64,000 nt of DNA from Ilyonectria destructans. Its lineage: Eukaryota; Ascomycota; Sordariomycetes; Hypocreales; Nectriaceae. The notes beneath the pieces were generated by a model. The model was given only the letters and a program-made list of their open reading frames with translations, had not been told where the DNA came from and ran no database searches. The stretch spans positions 1,860,001 through 1,924,000 of the forward strand of contig JAHEWK010000001.1 of assembly GCA_020740775.1 (NCBI GenBank). The letters run 5' to 3'. The first letter of the stretch is position 1; every line of letters starts with the position of its first letter. Shown here piece by piece: positions 39,831 through 49,675 of this stretch. The position numbers were made by a program, and so were the translations under genes.

Positions 39831-40448
39831 ATAGAAATTAACTTTCTTTTTATTTAGCTATTTCTATTTTATATATAATATTAATTATATAATTATTAGA
39901 GTTTTTTATTAACTCTTCTATTTATTTTTTAAATTTATTCTAATTATTTTAAAAATATTTATCTATAATAAAATCTTAAATATTAAAATATTAATATTAA
40001 TAAATTTAATTTTTAACTTTTATATTATTTAATATCTTAAGAATCTTCTAGCTACTTAAATAATATATTTTTAATATTTTAGTAAAAAATTATTTTATTT
40101 TCTATAGTTATTTTAATTATTTTTAAATTATAATTAGAATCTTAAGAAATATAATATTTTTTACTTTTAATTTTAATTTATTTTTTAAATTTAATTTAAT
40201 AGTAAATTTATAATTCTTCTATCTTTTTTTTTAAAGTAAAATATAAAATTAAAATTATCTTAAAGAGATTTTAATTAATTTTATTTTAATCTTTTTAAAT
40301 TTAATTTAAAAGTTTTTTTTTCTATAGCTTTTTTATTTATATAATCTCTATATCTATAGACTTTCTAATAGATATTTATATTAGTAATTATATAAATATC
40401 CAGATATATTTAAATTTAAAATTTAAAAGTTCTTTATTATAAGTTTTC
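39831..40448. other. AT-rich sequence without recognisable feature
   Basis: T-rich RIP-type sequence between two copies of repeat R. No motif, repeat partner or RNA gene was recognised. Confidence 0.5.
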
Positions 40449-41478
40449 TTTTTTTTTTTTTTTTTTTTTTTTTACCTATTTTAACCTTAATATCTAAAGT
40501 AACTAATAAATCTTATAACCTAACCTCTAAAATACCCTAAGATCTATAAGTTACCCTACTAAAATACACTAAAGTTATAGCTAATTATCTTAAAGTTAAT
40601 ACCTATAATAACCTATTTAAGTTATTTAAATCCACCCTCTTACCCTAAATAGCTAGTATTTATACCAGCTTAATATAATTTAATAGCTTTTAAAACTAAA
40701 GCTTATATACCTTACTGCTAATTTCCTTAATAAACCTTTAGCCCCTTTTATCTTTAGTACTATTTTAAAAGTCTTTAGCTAACTTTAATAGTATAGCCTT
40801 CTCTATCTAAATATAGCTAAAGTTAATACTAATAACTCTATTTTCTTATAAATTAACTCTATCTCTATTATTAAGAAATAAATTATATCTAAAAATAGCT
40901 AATATAATCTATTAGCTTATATCTAGATATCTTAAATAGTAAGATAAATAGCTAAAAAGTCTATATTCTTAAAGGAATTTTCTATAGGCTTTAAATTTAT
41001 CTTTTTTTCTATTATCTTTTAGATTATAGAGATATTTAATATTATATTAATATCTAGTTATATATCTCTAATATATAGAATTATTCTTAAATAGAACTTT
41101 ATAAATAATAGTAGTTACTATAATAAAAGTTAATAAGATTAAATAATTATTAAAAGGGAAGTTAATCTTTTAATAATAGAAGATATTGATTTTTTTTATA
41201 TCTTATTACTTAGAATAAGATTTCTATTTTAAGGTTATTAACTATAAATAATAAAGTTATTAATTAACTTTATTATCTATAGATAGTAAGATTAAAGTTA
41301 GAAGAATTAAATTAAAACTTAAGGTAAAAACTAATATATAATAATTCTATTATTTAGCTACTATTTCTTTTAATATTAAATATAATATTTACTATTTATC
41401 TTTACTATTTAAGAATATTATATAGCTTTAATCTATTTAATAATATTAAATAAAGCTAAAAAAAAAACTAAATAAGTT
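40449..41478 (-). repeat. Repeat R, long copy 4, with a 25-base T run at one end
   Basis: About 1 kb homologous to 38,873-39,830. It carries an uninterrupted run of 25 T at 40,449-40,473, exactly at the left edge of the homology. On the minus strand this is a 3' poly(A) tail, which would make R a retroposed sequence (SINE, or the 3' end of a LINE) transcribed leftward. Copy 3 has only a short T-rich remnant at the same edge. No coding motif was recognised. Confidence 0.65.
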
Positions 41479-41929
41479 TTTTTTAATATATAATTAGAAG
41501 AGCTTCTATTTATATAAATAGTTAATATCTCTTTTAAACTTCTTTTAACTTTCTTATAGATTAAAAATATTCTAAAGGTAAATATTACTAAAGATAATAA
41601 ATTTACTACTATTTTTCTATAGATATATTTAAATATTATTTTTATAATTTAAATAACTATAAAAAAAGCTTTAAAATATAATATTAATAGAGAATATTAT
41701 AATTTATAAGAGATTTAATAATAATAATTAAATAGTAAAAAGATATATTTTTAATAATAACTAAATTAAAGTTTTTCTTTTTTTAATTAGAGAAATAATA
41801 TTATTTAATTATTTAAGTTTTATCTTTTAGTTAGATAGTATATTAGTTAACTATTAATTTCTTATTTACTATTAGATCTCTATATATTCCCTCTATTATA
41901 ATTTTATATTTATTATTCTTATTTAATTT
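41479..41929. other. AT-rich sequence between repeat R and the last LTR-like unit
   Basis: RIP-type sequence. The last ~40 bp resemble the gypsy sequence that precedes the LTR-like unit at 15,166, so a decayed gypsy end is likely. Nothing else is recognisable. Confidence 0.45.
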
Positions 41930-42360
41930 CTTTTATAATTAATTACTTAATAGAATTTTATTTTTTATTTTTATTTTTATTAGTAAATAAAGCTTCTATA
42001 GAATCTATAAAGAATTAATATAGCTTATTTAAATTAAACTTAATAATTAGTTAGTTAGATTTTATTAAAATTTTAATTTAAATAGATATTTATATAATCT
42101 TTTTTATTTTTATTTTTATATTAATCTTTTAAATTTTTTTTTATAAAATTATAAAAAATTATAGCTAAAATTTAAACTTAAAAAAGAAATTAAATTTAAA
42201 ATAGATAAAGTAATATAATTAGATTTTAATTTAATAAAGTATATTTTTAAAGATTTATCTTTTTACTTTATATAAATTTCTAATTTTAAATAGGCCTACT
42301 TAAAGCTTAAGCTTATAGACTACTTTTAAAGAGTTTTAATAGTAATCTACTGGTATTTTT
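41930..42360 (-). repeat. LTR-like unit, minus orientation (copy c), at the block edge
   Basis: Aligns with 15,166-15,587 and 25,325-25,760 from TATAATTAATTAC to TAATCTACTGGTATT. It includes the TAGGCCTACTTAAAGCTTAAGC tract near the right end. It is the last recognisable transposon sequence before the gene block, about 160 bp from the first promoter-like TATA box. Confidence 0.65.
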
Positions 42361-42523
42361 TATATTTAATATTTATTTATATTATACTTTTATATATAAT
42401 TAATATATAAAAAATTAAAATTATATCTTTAAGAAATTTAAAAATACAGTTATTTTTATTATAGCTAGTTTATAATCTATAGAATTAGTATCTTTATTAT
42501 CTTTCTTCTAGTTAGAGTGATAG

Positions 42524-42530
42524 TATATAA
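42524..42530 (+). promoter_or_regulatory. TATA box candidate at the block boundary
   Basis: TATATAA lies about 180 bp upstream of the preferred start of the first gene, in the first sequence of normal composition. In an AT-rich border such a match is easily produced by chance. Position and spacing support it, nothing more. Confidence 0.35.
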
Positions 42531-42708
42531 GGAGGCTGTTATAAGACTTATAGAACCCCACTTTACAATACTTTACTTCAGATCAGAACTTTATACATCC
42601 CACTGTACTTTATTTCTACCAACTGTAATACGAGAAATACGACAGGTTCAGGCATCCTTTATCAGCCGCATCCTCAGTTTCCTCAAACAACACACATCGC
42701 CGCCGGAC

Positions 42709-43722
42709 ATGGACAAGGCAACTCTCATTGCTATGGACTCTACGGCGTTGCCCGAGTTGTCGGGCGATGAAGAGGACAGACAACGACAGGCGACGCCCCC
42801 TCCGTACTCTGGACCTTCAACCTCGCTGATTGCGCAATCGCCCGCGCCCCAGGACATTGAGCGAACGAAGTTCCCGACGCGATATCCCGGACTCCCAAGG
42901 CTCGACTATCGACTATACTCACCACCACTCTTCAAGCTGTCGAATGACTCCAAAACCCTTTTTTCCCGGGCCGAGTACTTGTCAACCAACGCCAACGCAC
43001 TGGTCTCACTGATTCGGGCCCAGGCGTCGGTCCCTCCCAAGCCCCAGATCCATATCCGAGGCAGCCGCGGTCGCAAGGTAGACTTTAACATCCAGCTGAA
43101 CCTCATGAATCTTCTTGTGCCCGACGATGAAAAGCAGCGCATTGATTATATACGTTGTGTTGGCGAGGGTGAGCTAGCGTACCGTGGCGGTAGCCGGCCT
43201 GATGTTTTACCAGAGGTTGGTGAAGGGGGGTTGGAGGAGTGGTGTCGTCGGTATGTCCAGGATGCATCGGCCGTGAAACTCTTCGCCTTGGACCGTGTTG
43301 TGGCCAACCTTGACACAGAGTGGATGGAGGGTCAGCTTCGGAGTCTCGTCGCATCGCTCAACTATCGTGGTGTTGTTGATGTGACATTTGTTGTCACCCA
43401 CAGCCGGGTTGTGGTGCAGAACCCCGATAAGCTCAATACCTTTTTTACAAACTTGACCAGCCTGTTCTCCGGAAAGAATAAGTTTGAGGTGATTAAAGCT
43501 GTGTGGCCGTTTGCGACGACCAAGAATGGGGAACCAGGCCGACGGTGTGTGGTTCAGAGCGAGGACATTTGGTGGAAGGAATGGAAGGACCCTATCAAGT
43601 ACGCAATCTCTCAGAAGCGGCACGGATGGGTTACAGTTGAGGATAAACTCGAAGCGGTCATGGAGGGCAAAGGCAATGCAACGGACACGATCGACTGGGG
43701 CCCTGAAGGCGCCGCTTCTTGA
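42709..43722 (+). CDS. Conserved fungal protein of unknown function
   Basis: A single-exon gene. From the preferred ATG it encodes 337 residues. The frame stays open upstream to an ATG at 42,517, but that stretch is border sequence, and the CT/CA-rich run just before 42,709 looks like a 5' leader. An ATG at 42,733 (MDSTALPELSGDEE) is an equally plausible start. An acidic, Pro-rich N-terminus (PPPYSGPSTSL) precedes a compact domain with conserved-looking tracts: LYSPPLFKLS, IRGSRGRKVDFNIQLNLMNL, VVQNPDKLNTFFTNLTSLFSG and WPFATTKNGEPGRRCVVQSE. I recall this pattern from uncharacterised proteins of filamentous ascomycetes; no enzyme motif, signal peptide or membrane segment is visible. It is the gene nearest the RIP block, so it is a candidate for silencing or RIP leakage, yet the frame is intact. 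Confidence 0.82.
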   Translation: MDKATLIAMDSTALPELSGDEEDRQRQATPPPYSGPSTSLIAQSPAPQDIERTKFPTRYPGLPRLDYRLYSPPLFKLSNDSKTLFSRAEYLSTNANALVSLIRAQASVPPKPQIHIRGSRGRKVDFNIQLNLMNLLVPDDEKQRIDYIRCVGEGELAYRGGSRPDVLPEVGEGGLEEWCRRYVQDASAVKLFALDRVVANLDTEWMEGQLRSLVASLNYRGVVDVTFVVTHSRVVVQNPDKLNTFFTNLTSLFSGKNKFEVIKAVWPFATTKNGEPGRRCVVQSEDIWWKEWKDPIKYAISQKRHGWVTVEDKLEAVMEGKGNATDTIDWGPEGAAS

Positions 43723-44853
43723 TGAATCTTGTGAGAGTGGCCTGGTCTGGACGATAGCGCCCTAGAACAATATCATTTGCAACACTGCTGTCGGGTTAAC
43801 ATGCACCGTCCTGCTATGCTTCACGGCAAGCCAATGCTATGCAGCGGCGACTGAGACAGATACTAGGGTATATTGCGGATACAGATCTCGTCCCTTGACC
43901 TGTTAATGGACAGGTAGAAGAGACGGAATAGGCGTCGATGTCTGACGGTGCCACCCGAAATCCCGCCTGTTTAGTATAATAACACACTCTGTGTCCATTA
44001 TTCGACTGAAAATCAATGGGCGACAGATTGAGCTTCAAGTTGATAACTGCGAGGTGGAAGCGCTTGGGAAGATCATGACGAATCACGGTTGATGTGCTGC
44101 CCACTTGCCGGCCGCCTGGACTGTAACGAATGGCTGCTATGAGTACTTAATTATGTAGTTGTTCATGGCTTGAAATGATGAGTAATACTATGGCGGATTT
44201 GGTCGATTAAACACATTAGGATCAGGTTGTCCCGAGGCCAAGCCCGTCCTTTGAAACCACTTCACACGTGTCGAGCAACCGTTTTCGAACACGCCGCGGT
44301 TAAGACGGGTTGAAGGTCCAAGAAGCTCAGACATCGGCAGAGACTTTACGCCATCTTCGCCAAGGAATTTTCGTATGAGTCCTAATGACCTTGTTGTAGT
44401 CATCATTCAATGGGCCCGTGTGACTCACGGCTGAGATTGCATCGCCTCCCTCAGTCAGCCTAATGGGGCTGGCTTCCTCGAGATTTGATGAATGCGAGTC
44501 ATCGGCGAAGGCATTAGAGTCCCCGGAGACGCAATGCAACAAACTCCTATAACGGAGAAGGTATATAAATACTACATACCTGCAGTGTTCTCCTGCAATG
44601 GACAACATTGAGATTAAATCAATCACCCCCCTACTGTACCCGCCTCGCATCTTTGCCAATCTATTCACAGCGCGTTTTAGTGACCAAGGTACCTACGCAC
44701 CCCTGAAGGTACATGCCATCGCGCTGCCTCAGTGCCCAGGTACCGTTAGTCCCGCCCCCACAAAACGGGCCGAGGTACCTTCCCGAGCCAAGTCCACCAG
44801 CCAGTGCTTTCCCAGTGCTTTCCTGAAACGAAGTCAGTCGTGCGATAGATATC
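43723..44853. other. Intergenic region with GGTACC motifs
   Basis: No gene is supported in these 1.13 kb. TATATAAA at 44,562-44,569 is a plausible core promoter for the next gene, about 285 bp before its start. GGTACC occurs at 44,689, 44,739 and 44,774. An ATG at 44,598 opens a frame that overlaps the next gene's start in another frame. If the transcript begins at the TATA box and is unspliced, this would be an overlapping uORF. Confidence 0.5.
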
Positions 44854-47800
44854 ATGGAGCAGCCCACCGAAGGCCAAACAACGCCCTTCGCCTTCACATC
44901 TCACCAGACGGCCCTTTGCCTAATCCCACCACGAGATATCTGGCCAGATGCGGACCGCTTAAGATGTCTTTATGACAAGGCTTATGGCGCATGGCCTCCT
45001 CACATCAATGTCATCTACCCCTTCGTGCGACCGGAGGTCCTTTCAGACGCCGCCGACATCCTCAGTCAACTCGAGCTTGGCCAGCATCACCACCGCCACA
45101 TCAACTTGGGTACAGGTGACGCCTTTATTCGCAAGCACCACAATACCATATTTCTCCGTCCAGACCATGGCCCCGATACTGCCGCGCTCTCGCAGCTCAG
45201 GGACGAGATATGTGCCGCCCTTGCCCAGCCTCGTGGGCGTGACTATCACCCACACATGACCATTGGCCAAAGTGACGACGCTCTCGCGGCGCCGCACCAC
45301 TTCCTTGTCGAAAAAGTCCGTCTCCTCAGTCCACTAGCTTGGGACTTGGGTCAAATTGCGCTCCTCACCCGCGATGCCACTCATTCGGGGGGCGAAGGTC
45401 CCCGACCAATGATGCTATGGGCCACCTTGGACCTCTCATCGCAACTCCTCACCCGGTTCCAACCCCCTCAACACTTCTATGAGCCGTTGGGGATTGTATT
45501 TAAGTCTGGTGACATGTCCCTTACTCCCAAGGCAACCGCTCAGCCGTCATTTCAATGCACTTCCGGGACGTGGCAGGCAACGTCTATGTCTCCTATCGTA
45601 GGCGACGCCCAGCTTGTCTTGGATAACCTCATCGTTGCATCCTACAACGTCCTGGCCGAGTTTGAGTGGCCTCCCAACTCAAACCGGCATCCAGGTCTTG
45701 TGGATAACTTGCTCTCCAGTCGTGCCGCCGCCGATGTCCTGGTGCTCCAGGAAGTTACCGACCACTTCCTACCCTTCCTGCTCGCCAACAAAGACATCCG
45801 CCTTCGATATCCATTTGCCACACATGGACCCCCTGGCCAGCCTAATATTGGACCCCTTCCTAGTCTGCTTAACGTGGTAGTCTTGAGCAAGTTCCCACTC
45901 CAATGGGAGCATCTACCCTTTCAAAGAAAACATAAAGGTTGCGCTGTCGTCCAGTTTCCCACCATCGGTACACGCGATTCGAACGATCGATTTCGGCCTT
46001 GGGTGCTTACTGCCTGCCATCTGAGCCAAGGTCTCACCGACGGTGCTGTTGTTGCAAAAATGAAGGAGGTGCAACGAATGCTTGACCATCTATCAATCCA
46101 TTATGCACAGCATCCCTGGATCCTAGCCGGTGACTTCAACTTGGCCACGTCATCCTACACTGTGGACGCTGCCAGAAAGAAGCAGGATATCACCTCCAAT
46201 ACGGTACAATATCTCCACGATATTGACATGATTCTGTCAAATGCAGGCTTCCAGGACACCTGGCTGACCACTCGACTTGAGTCGGGGGAGTCATCTGACG
46301 TGATGACCGACTACCAGAGCGCCGCAGACGCCTATGAAGGAGAGCAAGGTGCAACATTCAATCCTTTTGTCAACAGCCTGGCCGCCAAGCTGGTTGGAAC
46401 CGGTCTGAATAATCGCCCCCAGAGGTACGATAGGATTCTCATCAAACCGAACAATCAATATCGCCCACAAGGATTCAACATGTTTGGTCAGACACCATCA
46501 GGACAATCTGATGGGGATGAGCCATCATATGCCAGCGATCATTGGGGGGTTCGTTGCTTACTTGTACGTGCCTCGGTGGAGGACGACACGAAGAAATCTG
46601 GCCTGCCGGAAACAAAAGTTCACTTGCAAAAAGCGCCGCCCGGTCTTCACAACCTCGATGATCTAAAGCGGTGCTTGGACCGTCATGGCTGCTTGCCAAC
46701 TGAGGTCGATAGAGCTGGACGGAAACATGCGCTTCTGGTTTTGGAAAACGCCCTGTTAGGTGCAGATAGGCCTGGTTCACAGGCTGATCCGCGATCAGGT
46801 CTAGTTTTGACCCTGGTTCCGGTCGGCTCATATGGTCTTGGAGTTTGGACGGATGCCTCGGACATTGATTGCCTCTGTATTGGGTCCATCAGCTCCAAGA
46901 CGTTCTTTTTATTGGCACTCCAGAGACTCAGAAAGTCAGCCTCAGAAGGAATCAAGATCCTTCGACGGGTTAAGGCGAACTCCGGATACATGTTGGAACT
47001 GGAGGTTTGCGGTATCAAGGTGGATCTACAATACTGCGCTTCAACATCCATTGCAGAGAGGTGAGTCACTGATCTGTACCGTGCGAACAAAGCACTTACT
47101 TGCCACAGGTGGTCAGAAATCATGAAGCGACCGACGACTGATCCAGTTTTTGCTCTTCCCCTACAAGCTCTGGTGAAGCTGAAACCTGCACGGGACCTCA
47201 TCTACCTCCGTAGATCTATTCCTGACATGGGGCAATATCGACTTGCCCATCTCTTTATCAAAGCATGGGCCAAGTCCCGGGGTATCTACGCTGCCAAGTT
47301 TGGATTTCTAGGGGGTATTCATATATCTGTCCTACTTGTGCCTGTGTGCAAGATGCTCGCGTGCGACGGGGAAACCGTTACTGCATCTGATATCATAGTC
47401 ACATTTTTTTACCACTATGCAGTTTTCGATTGGAAAAGCCAAATGGTGTTTGACCCATTTTTCCACAAAGGGGTAAGGTACAACCGAACCTTCAGAGAGC
47501 CGCTCTGCCTGCTCGGCTGGCATACCCCGTCGCTGAACACTGCCGTGAATGCTTCTGTTCCCACAGTCAATGCGATCGCTGGAGAGTTTAGCCGAGCAAA
47601 GGATCTCCTATTGACGGATAGCTTGACCTGGGACGGCCTTCTAAGCGGGGGCATCAGGAACGAGGCGGGACTGCATCAGCCTACTGGCCGGGGAGCTGTC
47701 GAGTTCCTACAGGCGTATCGAAGCTACGTAAAGATTGATGCGCACTACTGGGGCCCATCGCCGGAGAAGGGCAGCCGATTTATCGGCTGGTTGGAGTCAC

Positions 47801-48631
47801 GTTGTGTTATGCTCTTAGTTGGTAAGATGGTGCTACTCTTTGGTTTGGCGATTCTGGACAGTGCTGACATGGTCAATAGATATCGATAGGAAGCTCAAGG
47901 GTATTCTGGCACGAATCTGGCCGGCTAGATTTGTGGACGGGTCTTCTGCTGCGATAGATATCACAGTCGCAGAATACCATGGATGCTATCTGGTGGGCTT
48001 GGGGTGGGATGGAGCCGAGTCGACCAAGGAGCAGGCCAAACTTGCACACGCGTCACTCCAGACTGTTCTGCAGGAGTTTGAAACCAGGATTCGTCGCGAC
48101 GAAAAGTACTTTGACTGCCAGTCTTGCTGGATGAGCACGTCGCTCGTCCGAGCCCATGACCTGGACGGCCTCGAACTTGATCAAAGTCGTTGGGGAGAGG
48201 ATGTCGGCGACAGCGAGGACGATGACTCAGAGGACGACATGAATGCAGATGATGATGATGTTGATGCAGAGCAGCCGCCTCGTGGAGCCGAAGGAAAGCT
48301 GAGCAAGAAGGCGGCAGCGCAGGGTTCCAAAGCACCAACCCCCATCAAAGCGCCGGGGCTGGGCAAGTTTCGGACGGCAGCCGACGTGCTCAATAGGCTC
48401 CGATGGGACGGAAACCTAGACATCAACGACTACGTTGTTGGATACGAGGACCGGTTCACTGGTGCTCAAGAGAAAGCGGTCGGTCAGTGGAAGAGTGAGC
48501 AAACGGATGAGGAATTCATCCCGCAGCACCGGATCCTCTACTTCAAACGCAAGACTGACGGAACGATTATGTGGGAACGAAGGAGCCGGATTGACGACAT
48601 ATTTGGCAGTGGGATTAAGGCCGATGGATGA
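44854..48631 (+). CDS. Multidomain RNA-end enzyme: 2H + EEP + poly(A)-polymerase-like NTase + MJ1316
   Basis: Exons are 44,854-47,060, 47,109-47,821 and 47,880-48,631, giving 1,223 residues. Domains in order: (1) a 2H phosphoesterase, about residues 15-185, with H50-I-N (PPHINVIYPF) and H134-M-T; (2) an endonuclease/exonuclease/phosphatase fold, about 258-570, with N265 (SYNV), E300 (QEV), H389, D427-F-N (GDFN) and D562-H563 (SDHW), all metal and catalytic residues present; (3) a nucleotidyltransferase, about 610-735, with GSYGLG at 658-663 and D670-I-D672, plus a later VDLQY Asp, followed by a poly(A)-polymerase central-like region to about 1,075; (4) an acidic linker from 1,081; (5) an MJ1316/DUF504 domain, about 1,136-1,220 (VLNRLRWD, HRILYFKRK, MWERR). 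Families (1) and (5) are tied to 2'-5' or cyclic-phosphate RNA ends. I infer RNA-end processing or repair. No targeting signal is visible. Intron 2 has a GCTGAC branch point. Confidence 0.88.
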
Positions 48632-49561
48632 GCTGTCGTGGCTCAGACATCCATAGATAGATGCAATGACAAGGATCCTGAAATCCCTCCCCAAAAGTGC
48701 CCGAGGGCACGAGGCCGGAAGTCAATGCGAGGTACCTACATTGTACACCTTGCACCTTACACTAGGCAGACGGCACCTCAGCCTGGTTCCGTACATACTA
48801 ACTACGCCGTGGTAGGTCCAATTTGTCGTAGACTTGGGCTGGCAAGGACATGGATAGTTGAGGGAGGGCCCTACCAAGGGCGCATTCTACCCACGACGTT
48901 CAGCATCAGCTAACAAAATTGCAGAGACCCGGGCAATTGGATTAGGTCCAGACAGCCATCCACTCAGAGGCTCCCACATACAAATGCACCCTGGAATTTG
49001 GGCATCGACTGGACCGTACGCACCTACTCTGTGCCTCCTCAACATGCGTGATGACGATGGCGATGACACCGACAATGGCGGCGTGGGGCATGGCCCTGTT
49101 TCACGTTTCATCCAACACGAGTGACACTCAACAGGCGGCCACACCCCTACACTGATCCCACCAACACATCCTCACATCCCTGTCACCTCAAATGACCCAG
49201 GTTGCCGGGGTAAAGAGGCGCTCCCACTCAACCTAGCTGGCGCATTGTCACAGTGTCACGGCGTCGCGGTGTCGCAGCCTCAGTGTCACCCCGATTTGGT
49301 CCCAAATCAGCCTCACTTTTAGCCCCACAGATGAGACTGTCGTGTCATTGCTGACCTGCCAGACCCCTGGACGCGGCCGAGGTATAAATCTTGTCTAGAT
49401 CCGACAATCAAGTAGTCCCAGTAACGCCTCTCCCATCTCCAGCCAGCAACCTCAACAGTATTGTCTGGATACCCAGACAGAAGACGACATTACTGTGCCT
49501 CCCACGCTCTATCACTATCGTCAACATCCCCAGCTTCTACTCCAAACCTGATCCACGAGAT
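48632..49561. other. Intergenic region; TATA box and TGTCAC cluster upstream of a possible small gene
   Basis: No long gene is supported. GGTACC is at 48,731. Between about 49,245 and 49,290 the words TGTCAC, TGTCAC, GTCGCGGTGTCGC and TGTCACC follow each other closely. TATAAAT at 49,383-49,389 is followed by a 170-bp CT/CA-rich stretch typical of a fungal 5' leader, ending at an ATG at 49,562. Confidence 0.5.
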
Positions 49562-49675
49562 ATGGCCATCCGCGAGGCCCAGCCCGTCGTTGACGGCTGC
49601 TGCACCAGCTGCTGCAAGGCGAGCGACCTTGGCACCCACGACTACTGCGGAACTTGCCCCAAATGTCCCGCATAA
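49562..49675 (+). CDS. Possible 37-residue Cys-rich (metallothionein-like) peptide
   Basis: A short frame of 37 codons with seven Cys arranged as CC-x2-CC followed by CGTCPKC near the C-terminus. The frame remains open upstream to 49,391, but the leader-like composition and the TATA box at 49,383 favour the ATG at 49,562. Its start context is GAGATATGG. The Cys content (19 percent) and pairing suggest metal binding, as in fungal metallothioneins, although the usual CxC repeats are missing. No signal peptide is present, so it would be cytosolic. Neighbouring genes give no clue. It could be a chance frame; conservation or a transcript is needed to accept it. Confidence 0.4.
   Translation: MAIREAQPVVDGCCTSCCKASDLGTHDYCGTCPKCPA

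Larger units (their letters stand above)
1..42516. repeat. AT-rich, RIP-degraded transposon block
   Basis: Base composition is overwhelmingly A and T, with TA-rich words such as TATA, TTAAT and ATTAG everywhere. CpG and CpA are almost absent outside a few islands. Only one open frame of 60 or more codons exists in 42 kb, because stops in all frames have replaced Gln and Trp codons. Repeats inside the block differ from one another by C-to-T and G-to-A transitions. This is the expected product of repeat-induced point mutation, a premeiotic defence of filamentous ascomycetes. I infer constitutive heterochromatin. No functional host gene is visible. The block ends sharply at about 42.4-42.5 kb. 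Confidence 0.93.

Noticed and set aside
1..42516. CRISPR array or mitochondrial-DNA insertion as an explanation of the AT-rich repeats
   Set aside because: There are no regularly spaced identical repeats with spacers. The recognisable coding relics are LINE and gypsy reverse transcriptases, not mitochondrial genes.
42517..42708. N-terminal extension of the first gene from the ATG at 42,517
   Set aside because: The extension reads through AT-rich border sequence and over a TATA box, and is followed by leader-like CT/CA-rich DNA. The downstream ATG at 42,709 or 42,733 is preferred.
44188..44668. Possible two-exon minus-strand gene with a GTGAGT..TTAG intron (44,382-44,428)
   Set aside because: The splice signals look good and the downstream frame reads well. 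But the upstream frame ends in phase 0 while the downstream frame needs phase 1, so the joined frame hits a stop within a dozen codons.
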